NCBI GenBank assembly: GCA_024529925.1
Contig: JAFEUB010000959.1
Location: forward strand, 1,278,501-1,342,500
Length of the DNA stretch: 64,000 nt
Reading direction: 5' to 3'
From: Ophthalmolycus amberensis
Lineage: Eukaryota; Chordata; Actinopteri; Perciformes; Zoarcidae
Shown here piece by piece: positions 46,011 through 56,517 of the stretch. Numbering within the stretch: position 1 is the stretch's first letter; each line of letters opens with the position of its first letter. The position numbers and the translations under genes were made by a program. Under the pieces are notes generated by a model. That model was not told the DNA's origin, did no database searches, and was given only the letters and a program-made list of their open reading frames with translations.

Positions 46011-46902
46011 TTGACACGTGGTCAAACCCATGTGTCAACTTAGCATAATGATTGAAATAGTGCTTAGGCAGACATGGCTTAGCATCAGGTCCCACCCAAA
46101 GTCCATCTGTGTAAATACAACCTGAACTAGACCACAGCCGTCGCTCTTCCGGAGTGGAGAGAGTTTGCATTGCTGTAAGAGAAGAAGGGACTGTCACGTA
46201 TGTAAACGCGAGAGCAGAGGAAGTGGGGACAGGACGTCGAGCAGCAGCTTTGGCAGCCGTGTCTGCGCGTGCATTTCCTGTTGGTACGTCATTTGTCTGA
46301 TTAGTGTGTGCTGCACACTTACATACTGCAATGGCTGTAGGCAAAATAATGGCCTCTAACAGCTCAGCAATGAGAGTGTGATGAAGGACAGGCTTACCGT
46401 CAGACTTCAGGAATTTGCGATGTTTCCACAAAGCGCCAAAATCGTGCACAACGCCGAAGGCGTAACGAGAGTCAGTGTGGATAGTAACGGTTTTACCTTT
46501 TGCAAGTTTACATGCTTCAGTGAGTGCAATGAGCTCAGCTGCCTGGGCTGAGAGGTGACATGGTAGGGAACCTGAACACAGCACATCAGAGTCAGAAACA
46601 ACAGCAAAACCCACAAGATTAGTACCAGTCTGAGGATCGCGAGAGGCTGATCCGTCTACATACATTACCATCTCGCTGTTGTGCAGCGGAGTGTCCAACA
46701 GGTCAGGACGAGGAGTGCACTGAGCTTGGAGCTCAGCCAAACAGTTGTGCTCCTCGCCATCCCCAGGAATAGGAAGTAACGATGCAGGGTTAAGATTAGT
46801 ACAGCGTTTGACAGTTACGTTCGGCATGTCTAGGAGACATGTGTGATAACGCAAGTATCGCGCTGCAGAGAGATGAGAGGACTTTTGTTCGAGGAGGATC
46901 AA
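46010..46902 (-). pseudogene. ERV2 RNase H domain
   Basis: The minus frame 45844-46902 carries VMYVDGSASRDPQTG, ELIALTEACKLA and TIHTDSRYAFGVV: the D-E-D set of retroviral RNase H. A WRRR-like ALWKHRKFLKS segment and a basic linker to integrase follow. It degrades the RNA strand of the RNA/DNA hybrid. It is separated from RT by a small frame change at about 46900-46960. Confidence 0.85.
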
Positions 46903-46956
46903 AGAGACTGAGTGAGGTACGAGCAGTGTCAGCGGCGCGTAACCGACAATGTCACG

Positions 46957-48354
46957 TCATGCAGCGAGCGCTCTTTCGCACGCGGCCACCGCACGCAAAC
47001 ATTGTGGCAGGCCAGCAGCGACTGGATCGAGTTTTGCGGAGAAATACGCAACTGGTCTGAGTTTGTCGCCATGAGATTGTAGCAACACAGAAGTCATGCA
47101 GCTCTGTCTTTCATCTACTGTTTGAGTGAACGGCTTATGCGGATCTGGCAACCCTAGAGTAGGAGGAGTTTGCAAAGCACATTTCATTTGTGTGAAAGCG
47201 TCATGGCCTTCTTTTGTCCAAATTATTTTGTCATGTGCTGTGAGATTCTTACCGTGGATCAAAGATGACAATGGCTGTTCCATTTGTGAGTAGTTAAGTA
47301 TGAAAGACCGACAGTATGAACACATGCCTAGAAAGGACATCATCTGTTTTTTAGTGTTAGGTTGAGGCAACGAAACAATTGAAGCGATTCTTTTGGGGGA
47401 GAGAGTCTTACCTTCTCCTGAAATGTCATGGCCAAGAAAATTAACGTTTTGTGTTACAAACTGTAACTTTGAGAGACTGGCCTTGTGGCCTTCCTGTGCT
47501 AGGTGCTGTAGCAGCTTTAATGTATCTTTCTGACACTGTGCCTGAGTAGGAGCTGCGATAAGGCAGTCGTCGACATACTGAAGTAGGGCAGAGCCTGGTG
47601 AGAGAGTTAGACTTTCTAAACTTTCCCTAAGAGCGTCATTGTAGATCGTTGGTGATTCTGTATATCCCTGACACAGCCGTGTGAAGGTGTAAGGTTTCCC
47701 ATTGAAGTTAAAGGCGAACCAAAATTGAGAATCTTTGTCGACTGGGACACTGAAAAAAGCATTTGACAGGTCAACAACAGAAAACCATTTAGCATCAGGT
47801 GGAATCTGAGCTAGAATAGTATATGGATTAGGCACATTCGGGGCGCGTGCGTGGACTGAAGCGTTTACTGCTTTCAGATCCTGCACAAAACGCCACTCAG
47901 TGGGTTTGTCTTTGTCTCTGACCTTTTTCACAGGAAAAATCGGTGTTCGTACTGGCGAATCCGGACATGGAACGATCACTCCTGCTTTCAGGAGTGATTC
48001 AAACACTGGTGTAATACCGTCAATGGCCTCCTGTCGCAGGGGATATTGGTGTTTGTGTGGTCGGAAGTCAGAGCGTGGAGTAATGACGACCGGTTGGCAG
48101 TTCTTGATCAAACCCACGTCATATTTGTGCGCCGCCCAGAGTGTCTGTGGAACAGAGGCAAGAGCGGGAGAAATAGAGACAGCGTTAGAGACGAACGTTT
48201 TAGCTTTGTTGTTATGTTCATGAAAAACATAGACAGAACGTGAAGCTGCCGTCAGGAGAACACAAAAACCACGATGGTACCCAGTCGACTTTGAGCGTAA
48301 CACGAGTGGATCATTTGTTGATTCCCAGTCAGTGAGCGTTTCGCATTGTGCCAC
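46957..48354 (-). pseudogene. ERV2 reverse transcriptase
   Basis: Open frame of 465 codons with PHKHQYPLRQEAIDGI, IFPVKKVRD...WRFVQDLKAVN, motif A FSVVDLSNAFFSVPV, LCQGYTESPTIYN and the catalytic YVDD in LLQYVDDCLIAAPTQAQ. Thumb and connection follow (FLGHDISGEGK, SFLGMCSYCRSFI). The frame begins at a GTG right at the LINE junction, so its N-terminus is cut from protease by the insertion. Motifs are complete, but context makes it non-functional. Confidence 0.9.
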
Positions 48355-48360
48355 GAACGG

Positions 48361-51300
48361 TCCCGCACGAGTGGCTGCTCTTTACAGTAGCTCCCGCTCA
48401 CTACTTTTGTTACTTCTTTTCGCTTTTTTTTAGCTACCGTTCTTAATCGGTGCATTATGGCAGCTAGACACGTCGAGCTTGTCGTGGTCTATCTGCTGTT
48501 TATTGCAATTTGCACCTCCGTGTCTGGGGATCCAACGTGCAGCCATGGACTAACGTTAGTTGTTTACGCTAGGGAACAGCTGTTAGCATTCCGGGACATG
48601 GCGGTGCTACCTGACGAGAGACCCGCTGTTCCCCGCGAGCTGAGGAGGAAGAAACGGGGATGCCGTGCGGGCGCGGAACGTCGCGCCAGGAGAAGACGCT
48701 ACACACCCGTCCTCCCCTCCATCATCATGGGAAACGTGAGGTCTCTGCCCAACAAGATGGACGAGCTAGCGGCGCTAACTCGCCATCAGAGGGAATACCG
48801 GGAGTCTAGCCTCATGGTGTTTACGGAGACGTGGCTAACCGAGCTAAACCCGGACACGCACGCTACTCTGGACGGGTTCCGCATCATACGGGCGGACAGG
48901 ACAACGGAGAGCGGTAAGAGGAAGGGAGGAGGCCTGGCAGTGTTTGTTAATGATAGATGGTGTAACTCTGGGCACATCACTGTTAAGGAGCAGACCTGCA
49001 CAGCGGACATTGAACTGTTAGCGGTTAGCATGAGGCCACACTATCTGCCTAGGGAATTTTCGCACGTTATTGTGGTCGCTGCGTATATCCCCCCCTCTGC
49101 TGACGCGGAAGCGGCCTGTGACGTCATCCACTCGGCGACAAGCAGGCTGTTGACACAACACCCCAATGCCCTCCTCCTTCTCTCTGGGGACTTTAATCAT
49201 GCCCCTCCGTCCTCCACTCTGCCCACATTCACCCAGTATGTCAAATGCCACACCAGAGACAATAAAACACTGGACCTTCTTTATGCCAACACCAAGGAGG
49301 CATACATATCATCACCTCTCCCTCCCCTGGGCAGATCTGACCACAACCTGGTGCACCTCCTGCCTGTGTACACAACTCTTGCACAGAAGCAGCCAGCTGT
49401 GACCCGCACAGTTAGACGATGGACCGATGGAGCCGAGGAGGCTCTGAAGGACTGTTTTGAGACAACTGTGTGGGAGGTATTCAGTGATGCCCATGGGGAA
49501 GACATCGACGGTCTCACCGACTGCATCACGGACTATATTAACTTCTGTGTTGAGAACACCGTACCCACCAGGACTGTACGGTGTTTCTCAAATGGCAAAC
49601 CCTGGATCTCTCCGGAGATAAAGGCCCTCCTCAAGGAGAAGAAGAGGGTTTTTAGATCTGGCAACAAAGAGGAGCTGAGGACTGTGCAGAGGGAGCTGCG
49701 GACGAAGATCAGGGAGGGGAAAGATGTCTACAGGATGAAGATGGAGGACCAGCTGCAGCAGAATAACACCGCCGGGGTCTGGAAGGGCCTCAAGGCGATT
49801 TCTGGGTTCAAGGGGCCCAACCAACAGCCTGAGGGGGACCATAAGTGGGTGAATGAGCTGAACTTATTTTTTAACAGATTTGACCAGCCATCCACCCCTC
49901 CCCCCACCCAGTCCTCCCTGCCGCTGCAACCCCCATCATCTGCATCCACTGTGGATCATTACCCCCCCTCCACCTCCCCCCTTCCCATAGCACTCGGCTC
50001 CCCTCCACACCTCTCACACCCAGCACCCTACGACCAGCAACCCACCCCCACTCCAACACACAGCACCCCACCCCCCAGAGTGTCCCTCAACCAAGTGAGG
50101 AATGAACTGAGGAGGATCAAGGCGAGGAAGGCCACGGGTCCAGACGGCATCAGCTCAAGGCTCCTCAAATCCTGCGCAGACCAGCTGTGCGGGATAGCGG
50201 AGCACATATTCAACTTGAGCTTGAGGCTGGGGAAAGTACCACAGCTATGGAAGACATCCTGCGTGGTACCGGTACCAAAGAACCCGCGGCCCAAGGACCT
50301 CAACAGCTACAGGCCGGTGGCGTTGACATCCCACCTGATGAAGACCCTGGAGAGGCTGGTCCTTGCCCATCTCCGCCCTCTGGTGAGTTCATCCCTGGAC
50401 CCACTTCAGTTCGCCTACCAGTCCGGCATCGGGGTGGATGACGCCGTCATCTTCCTGCTGCAGAGATGCCTCTCTCACCTGGAAAAGGCTGGAAGCACTG
50501 TGAGAGTCATGTTCTACGACTTCTCCAGTGCCTTCAACACCATCCAGCCTTTGCTTCTGAGGGACAAGCTGGAGCAGACCGGGGTGGACCACCACCTCAC
50601 TGCATGGATCCTGGACTACCTCACCAACCGTCCACAGTATGTGCGGATACGGGAGTGTGAGTCAGATCGGGTGTCCTGCAGCACAGGGGCCCCACAGGGA
50701 ACCGTTCTGGCTCCATTCCTCTTCTCCATTTACACCTCGGACTTCAAACATAACTCTGCAAACTGCCACCTGCAAAAGTTCTCTGACGACTCTGCAATTG
50801 TCGGCCTCATCTCCGCCGATGATGACAGAGAATACAGGGAACTAAACCAAGACTTTTTAGGATGGTGCCAGCGGAACCGCCTCCACATCAACTCCAGCAA
50901 GACCAAGGAGCTGGTGGTGGACTTCCGCCGGGGCAAACGCCCTCCTCCGACACCGGTGAGCATCCAGGGACTGGACATTGAGGTCGTGAAGTCGTATAAG
51001 TACCTGGGTGTTCACTTGAACAATAAACTGGACTGGACTGACCACGCTCACGCTCTCTATAAAAAAGGACAGAGCAGACTCTTTCTGCTGAGGAGACTGA
51101 GGTCTTTTGGGGTGCAGGGAGCACTCCTGAAGACCTTCTTCGACTCCGTGGTGGCATCAGCCATCTTCTATGGAGTGGTCTTCTGGAACAGCAGCATCGC
51201 GGCAGCTGACAGGAGGAGACTGGACAAACTGGTGAGGAAGGCCAGCAGCGTGCTGGGATGTCCACTGGATACTGTGGAGGTGGTGGGAGACAGGAGGATG

Positions 51301-51829
51301 ATGGCGAAGCTCTCATCCCTGATGAGCCACGCCTCCCACCCCATGCGGGACACTCTGGCAGCTCTGCACAGCTCCTTCAGTCACCGGCTGATTCACCCCC
51401 GGTGTCTGAGGGAGAGGTACCGCAAGTCCTTTCTCCCCGCTGCTGTCAGGCTGCACAACAAACTGCTCTCGGTGGACAACTAACACTTGAACACTTGAAC
51501 ACGAACACTTTGCACACACTGAACACTTTAATTCATTCACCTGGTGCAATATCTCATCTAATCCGTGCAATATCCAATACGTTTAAGTATTTACCTGATC
51601 CGCCTGTATATTCTGTATATTCTGTATATACTGGCATATTTTATTTAGTATATCTAATACTCTTCTTACTGTCTTATTTTATTACTGTTCTACTGTTTAG
51701 TTTATTATATTACTTGATTTTTATCTTTCATTTATTACTTGTGAGCAATGCTGCTGTAATCCTGTAATTTCCCCACTGAGGGACTAATAAAGGATTATCT
51801 TATCTTATCTTATCTTATCTTAGATCTCG
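48361..51829 (+). mobile_element. full-length Rex1/CR1-like LINE
   Basis: About 95 bp of 5' leader, a single long ORF, and a ~340-bp 3'UTR ending in ATCTTATCTTATCTTA. It lies within ERV2 between protease and RT, in opposite orientation. ERV2 frames end at 48354 and resume near 51826, defining the limits. No clear target duplication is visible. It looks the youngest and most complete autonomous element in the window. Confidence 0.85.
48457..51483 (+). CDS. LINE endonuclease-reverse transcriptase, 1008 residues, intact
   Basis: Nicks target DNA and primes cDNA synthesis from its own RNA. Residues 6-24 are strongly hydrophobic and end SVSG, like a secretory signal peptide; a basic segment follows (62-81). 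The endonuclease domain (about 88-300) has FTETWL (Glu124), GDFNH (244-248) and RSDHN (SDH 294-296). A Pro/Ser/Thr-rich linker spans about 478-540. RT (about 545-830) shows KATGPDG, NSYRPVALTS, motif A YDFSSAFNT (Asp688), motif B STGAPQGTVL and motif C FSDD (775-778); most relatives have FADD or YADD. A conserved C-terminal domain follows. There are no stops. The start is the first ATG after the leader and gives the full family length. No separate ORF1 is seen. Confidence 0.92.
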   Translation: MAARHVELVVVYLLFIAICTSVSGDPTCSHGLTLVVYAREQLLAFRDMAVLPDERPAVPRELRRKKRGCRAGAERRARRRRYTPVLPSIIMGNVRSLPNKMDELAALTRHQREYRESSLMVFTETWLTELNPDTHATLDGFRIIRADRTTESGKRKGGGLAVFVNDRWCNSGHITVKEQTCTADIELLAVSMRPHYLPREFSHVIVVAAYIPPSADAEAACDVIHSATSRLLTQHPNALLLLSGDFNHAPPSSTLPTFTQYVKCHTRDNKTLDLLYANTKEAYISSPLPPLGRSDHNLVHLLPVYTTLAQKQPAVTRTVRRWTDGAEEALKDCFETTVWEVFSDAHGEDIDGLTDCITDYINFCVENTVPTRTVRCFSNGKPWISPEIKALLKEKKRVFRSGNKEELRTVQRELRTKIREGKDVYRMKMEDQLQQNNTAGVWKGLKAISGFKGPNQQPEGDHKWVNELNLFFNRFDQPSTPPPTQSSLPLQPPSSASTVDHYPPSTSPLPIALGSPPHLSHPAPYDQQPTPTPTHSTPPPRVSLNQVRNELRRIKARKATGPDGISSRLLKSCADQLCGIAEHIFNLSLRLGKVPQLWKTSCVVPVPKNPRPKDLNSYRPVALTSHLMKTLERLVLAHLRPLVSSSLDPLQFAYQSGIGVDDAVIFLLQRCLSHLEKAGSTVRVMFYDFSSAFNTIQPLLLRDKLEQTGVDHHLTAWILDYLTNRPQYVRIRECESDRVSCSTGAPQGTVLAPFLFSIYTSDFKHNSANCHLQKFSDDSAIVGLISADDDREYRELNQDFLGWCQRNRLHINSSKTKELVVDFRRGKRPPPTPVSIQGLDIEVVKSYKYLGVHLNNKLDWTDHAHALYKKGQSRLFLLRRLRSFGVQGALLKTFFDSVVASAIFYGVVFWNSSIAAADRRRLDKLVRKASSVLGCPLDTVEVVGDRRMMAKLSSLMSHASHPMRDTLAALHSSFSHRLIHPRCLRERYRKSFLPAAVRLHNKLLSVDN

Positions 51830-52816
51830 CCATTGGTCAGTTCGACCCTTGGACAGCGAGATGTGAGGAGACGAGTCTGCCACTTGAAACAGTTCTTTCT
51901 GTGTGGGAGAGAGAGACACAGAAACAGCAGATTTGTATGTTGACCAAAACAAGGTAGAACAAACAATCGCATCATTGATGCCTTCAAAAAACGTATCCTC
52001 GTAGGATTCATCTGCACCCTCAGAGACATAGGAGGTGCAGTGGAGATGTTCTGGATTCATGCGTACTGCATGAGGCGAGACACGAGTGTCAACTTCTTGA
52101 ACAAGTCGTGTGGCTTCTTCAACAGGAATCCACCACTGATAAACATGAAGTGGAACAGGAGCAGCCATCTGCATCATGTGTTGTATGGCTCTGTGTCTAG
52201 TCACTTTCAGTCCGTCAGGGGATGATGTCAAACAGATGCCATAAGCGCACATCAGGTCTCTGCCCATCAGATTAATGGGACAGAGTGGCGAAAGTAAAAA
52301 CGAATGTTTCACTCTAATGTCAGGTTTTTCGTCAGTCAGGTCAGTGTGCACACTCGTCATTGGACTGCTCAATTTTTCAGTTACTGTCAAACCAGAAGCC
52401 CCTTGTGAATAAACATACCGCCCGCTCATCTTCTGATGAGGAAAATGTTTCTGTTGAATTACTGAGTGAGTGGCCCCTGAATCTACCAAAAACTCTAACT
52501 CCTTTCCCTCAACAACAACTTTAATAGTCGGCATGTTTTTGAATGATTGTGATGAAAACATTGCATATGTGTGTGTGTGTCGTTGGGATGAGAGCAGGTG
52601 CTGTTGCTCCAAATGTGAAATGGCGCATAGGAGAGCAGCCTGTTGTTCTGCAGTATGTGTGTGTGTGTGTGTCAGGGGAAAGGAGGAATGATTGTTTGAG
52701 TGTGTCATGCCTGTATGTGTGCATGTGTCACTGAGCGTGCGAAGCAGATCTTCATTGCGAGCAAATGTATGTTTGAGTGTGTCATGCATGTGTGTGTGCA
52801 TATCACTTCCCTGCAT
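51815..52816 (-). pseudogene. ERV2 protease region
   Basis: The aspartic protease core is KELEFLVDSGATHSVIQQ (D-S-G), followed by a flap-like YVYSQGASG and a late NLMGRDLMCAYG helix motif. Downstream sequence leads to RT but is cut by the LINE at 51829. Upstream the frame runs through CA/GT-type repeats that encode His-Thr runs (THTHTHTHT), probably Gag-Pol linker sequence expanded by a microsatellite. Protease processes Gag and Pol. Confidence 0.85.
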
Positions 52817-52879
52817 CAGAGGCCTGGGGCCGGAAGCCGCTCCCTCCCTCCGTGCGCTCTCTTCCTCCCCCGCATCATG

Positions 52880-54634
52880 TCAGTAGGTGCCGAATGAGTC
52901 ACGTCCCCCCTCCTCTCCTGTGTTTCGAAAACGAGGATCTCCCTGGTTGACGTGGTGAGGACAGTCATTATACCAATGACCAGTTTCGCCACAGCTGAAA
53001 CATTCGTTGGGTTGAGTCTGGCGAAAAACTCCATCTTGGCGGCCATTTTGGAAACGCCCTCTACCACGTTTCATCCCCCTTCCTCTTTGTCTCAGTCTGC
53101 CCCGACGATAGTTATTACGTGGCTGGAAAGGAGGAGTCGGTTTCCCTCCCTCTGCGCCTAGCGTCATCTGCTGGACAGCTTGAAGCATGGCAAGTTGAGC
53201 CTTCTCCCCAGTATGTTTGTTGTGCTTGTCCTGGCGTGTCTGATTGTCATTAAACATTTTGTAATTGTGGCGTGCATGTTTTACCACTTTGTCGAGTCGG
53301 GCGTCTTCTAGGCCGATCACAGAGCGTTCGGTGGCGCCTTTGATGTCGGGCAGCAGTCCGTTGACAAAGGCGTTTTTGAGATGTGTCTCCCATACAGTCA
53401 TGAGGGTTTTGTCACCTGGCTCCTCAAGACCGCTGTGCGTTTGGAATGCAGACATTAAACGTTGATGATAGGAAGTAACATCTTCGGTTTTACCTTGTTT
53501 GGTGGAGTTGATGAGAGCCATGTTGACTTTGGATGGAAATCTGAGGTTGATCTCAGCGCAGACAGCCTCGATGAATGTTCTGTAGGCCCCGTTCGTGTTG
53601 TCACCCCAGTCAAGTTTCATCAATCTGGAATCGCAGCCATCTCCGGTGACAACAGTTCTGATTTTGCTGAAGTCAGTCGGGCCGACATGTTTAACCAGCA
53701 GTCTATGGACCTCTGAACCTGTGGGCATGAATTCTTTACAGAATATTAGGAAATCTTTTGCAAACGCTGTACCGTTGTGGATGTTTGGCAGATGTGATGA
53801 GGCTTGCAGAATGTCAGTTTGTGTCCAGGCTCTGAACACGAGCCCTGGAGTACCGTCCACTCCTGGTACTTCATCGGGGCACTGAAAATGAATTCATCCT
53901 CAGGTTTCACGTTCGGGGGGGTGTTTGTGCTGAGGACGTCAGCGGAGCGTCCTGCAGAGCCATGTTGTGGCTGGTCTGAGAATGGGTCAGAGGCTGAAGG
54001 TGGAGAAGTTGGGTCCTGTTGGTACGCCGCGTTACTGTATACAGCCACTTGTTGTCGTTCGTGGTACTGGCGTGTGTCGGGCTGGGCGGCTGTGGGTCCG
54101 TGGACTGGGAAAGGAGGAGGAGGAGGAGGCTGAGGTCTGGGGTCGAGTTGGACGACAGGCTGCGGGGAAGGTCGAGGACACACGTCGAGAAGCGGACCGC
54201 CCGCACCCGTGAGGCTCGGATACATGGAAGAAGAAAAAAGAAATGGGTTATTTGAGCGTGTGTGTGTGTGTGGAGTGTCCTCGTGTGTGTCCACGCTTTT
54301 CTTTTCTTCTTTCAAACACGTCATTTGTTTCATCATCTGTTTTCTCTCCCTATTTTCACACTCTTTTTCCCATATATCCAGGCAAGTCCGATTTTTCACA
54401 ATCATATCTAAATCTTTAACTCGAACCTTTTTGCCACTCTTCATTCCTTTCATTTTCATTTCTAAATCCCCTCGTAACATTTTAAGTTTAGCGGAACTTA
54501 ATGATCCATTTTCTGGAAACCCAAATTCCCTTGACCAGTTTGGGAGGCATTCCAGACATGACCCCGTGTTTCTTCCGCATTAAATCAACAATCGGACCCT
54601 CTGGTTCCGGTGATTTTGAATTTTTTCCACCCAT
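52880..54634 (-). pseudogene. ERV2 gag
   Basis: The likely start is MGGKNSKSPEPEG at 54634: Met-Gly with a following Ser/Lys is a typical N-myristoylation signal of retroviral matrix. The frame changes near 54490, then runs through a charged region and a Pro-rich linker (54480-53870). It changes again at about 53860. The last 326 codons hold capsid-like sequence (INSTKQGKTEDVTSYHQRLM), an Arg/Gly-rich nucleocapsid and one knuckle CFSCGETGHWYNDC (residues 287-300 of that frame). It ends DSFGTY at 52880. Two frameshifts disable it. Confidence 0.8.
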
Positions 54635-55224
54635 GTTCTTCTGGTGTTTGACGTCGACGCTACTTAGTACAATGCAATCGTCACTGCAAAGTTGAGTTTC
54701 TTTATTCTTAGGAGAAATGCTCACATACCCTCGTTTCTTTTATCCTTAGGTGAAAACTGTAAAACCCTTATGTTCTTTTATTCATAGGTGAAAACTTTAG
54801 AAAAACCTCTTTTAGTTTATTTTATCCTTAGGTAAAAAACTCTAGAAAAACCTTTTTTATAGTACAATGCAATCGTCAGAAACCTATGTGGAGTCACATG
54901 AAGTTCAACTTATAAAACAATCATACAAATGTCAAAAACAGCTGTATTCCCCAAATAATAATGACTACTTGATCACTCATCTGTGTCTGTTACGTTTTCC
55001 GTCTTTACAGATTTATGTTTACTGTTTACAATTGGAATTTCAACTTCTTACCCGATTTGTAGAAATTAATTATTTTCGTTTGATACGCGTGCCGTCAATC
55101 AGGTCTCCTCGGTTCCGCCGGTCTTTCTCTCTGGTCTAAGGAGGTATGAGACAGGAAACCGGTTGTGTTGTCCTGGGAAGGGCCCTTCCTCCGGACGGTC
55201 CTCTGGAGCCTGACCGACGGTCAG

Positions 55225-55294
55225 CGTATCTTGTTCGTGACGCCAAATGTTGTGGAATATTTCCTTGACAAGTTCAGGAGTGAAGTTGGTTTTG
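55225..55294 (-). promoter_or_regulatory. ERV2 5' LTR remnant and putative primer-binding site
   Basis: 55248-55294 repeats the last 46 bases of the 3' LTR. Next to it on the minus strand is TTTGGCGTCACGAACAAGAT, in the position where a tRNA primer anneals. I do not assign the tRNA. The rest of this LTR is deleted. Confidence 0.65.
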
Positions 55295-55558
55295 TACACT
55301 TGACAATCCTATTTTGCTGCAATAAAAATGATTGAAGTGAGATGAACAGACTGAAAACTTTATCTTATTAGACAAAACATGTTGACAGTTTTCCTTTGGG
55401 GACATCATTTAAAGTTGAAAAAAGTAATAAATCGCAATATAGGCCTATGTTATCGCAATACTCAGAATATCGCAGTATCGTGATAATATCGTATCGTGAT
55501 CCAAGTATCGTGATATCTTATCGCGGGACCTCTGGTGATTCCCACCCCTATGATGGAT

Positions 55559-56263
55559 GTGATTCACTTAATCTTTCTATTACTGGTTCTTCTAGCTGTC
55601 TACATCACCGCTCTGTTTCTTTTCTCAGTGCACAAGATGAGGGTTTGTTTTTTTAATATTGATGAGGTGACAGGAATGTCTATTGGATGGGAATGGCTGC
55701 TACCTCAGCTCTCTTACAGGGGGAGGGTCCTAATTGTCAATGACTTGGTTGCCTCGACATTTTGGCACAGACTGGTAATCCTACCTTCACCACAGGGCCC
55801 GATTAAAGAAATCCAGAGGGCAGTTGTGGACTTCTTCTGGTCAGGGCTTCACTGGCTGAGATCTGCGGTGCTGTACCTGCCGGTCCAGGAGGGAGGGCAG
55901 GGCCTGGTGGACATCACATCACACATTACAGCCTTCAGACTGCAGACAGCTCAGAGACTGCTGTACAGCTTCGGCCTGCCATGGACTGATACTGCCTGTG
56001 TGCTGCTGAGGAGGGCTGGACGCTTAGGTTGTGACAGACACCTGTTCCTACTTCAGCCCCAGTCAGTGGTTCTAACTGGTCCCACACCGTTCTGCCAGTC
56101 CGTCTTACAGACGTGGCAGGTCTTCACAGTCCCTCAGAGAGCTGTGACGACACCACTGATCAACATCCGGTCCAGCAGGCTGCTGCTCAGACTGGTGGAG
56201 GCCTGTGCCTCCCTGCCAGAGGGAAGAGACCGTACAGTATCCGAACAATGGGACGAGGAGTGA
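55559..56263 (+). pseudogene. E2 ORF2, C-terminal part
   Basis: Frame 55535-56263 continues E2 after the hAT. A hydrophobic stretch (VIHLIFLLLVLLAVYIT) is joined directly to the C-terminal domain of a Tx1-type ORF2 (WEWLLPQLSYRGRVLIVNDL, FWSGLHWLRSAVLYLPVQ, GLVDITSHITAFRLQ). The same region of E1 reads LPQMSFKGRVLVLNNLIAS. Endonuclease and RT catalytic domains are missing, so a large deletion occurred before or during insertion. Confidence 0.8.
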
Positions 56264-56321
56264 GGGTGTCGAGGTGGACCGAGTTGTTTGGCAGGGGATC
56301 CTAAATAAAGATACCTTGAAA

Positions 56322-56330
56322 TCTCTCTTT
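56322..56330. repeat. short TC tract between E2 and E3
   Basis: TCTCTCTTT after the E2 A-rich end. Confidence 0.8.
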
Positions 56331-56517
56331 CCGGTGAGTGTGAGTGTGGAGGCGAGATGGTGGAAGAGCGAGTGGCGCTAGATTTGAATGGTTTCTGATC
56401 TTCGGATCTTTAACTGTTTCTTCCTCTGTTGAGGCGGATGATCAAGTGAGTCTCTTGAACGGTTTTACTGCTTTGTGTGGTGAGTGATCAGGGCTCTGTC
56501 GAGTTGCGTTCGGGAGG

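Larger units (their letters stand above)
44112..55294 (-). mobile_element. ERV2: env-less endogenous retrovirus
   Basis: Minus-strand order: 5' LTR remnant (55248-55294), probable primer-binding site, gag, protease, RT (split from protease by a LINE), RNase H, integrase, 3' LTR (44112-44768). No env is found between integrase and LTR. The 3' LTR begins and ends TGTTG...CAACA. The 5' LTR keeps only its last ~46 bases. It sits inside a hAT element and hosts a Rex1-like LINE. Confidence 0.85.
43116..55550. mobile_element. hAT element enlarged by ERV2
   Basis: Ends TAGGGGTGGGG and CCCACCCCTA are inverted repeats. It is flanked by a perfect 8-bp duplication TGATGGAT (43108-43115 and 55551-55558). 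Subterminal sequence carries the TATCGCGATAT/ATCGATAC motifs common to this fish family. Own DNA is 43116-44111 and 55295-55550; the interior is ERV2. A decayed transposase lies in the left arm. Confidence 0.95.
41989..56321 (+). mobile_element. Tx1-type LINE, copy 2 (E2), with deep nested insertions
   Basis: Own sequence lies at 41989-43115 and 55559-56321; the 12.4 kb between is one hAT insertion with its contents. It has ORF1 with a CCHC knuckle, and only the C-terminal part of ORF2. Endonuclease and most of RT are lost. The 3' end AAATAAAGATACCTTGAAA is followed by a TC tract. Same strand as E1 and E3. Confidence 0.8.

Noticed and set aside
49018..51353. Minus-strand ORFs up to 142 codons
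   Set aside because: They are antisense to the intact Rex1-like LINE frame.
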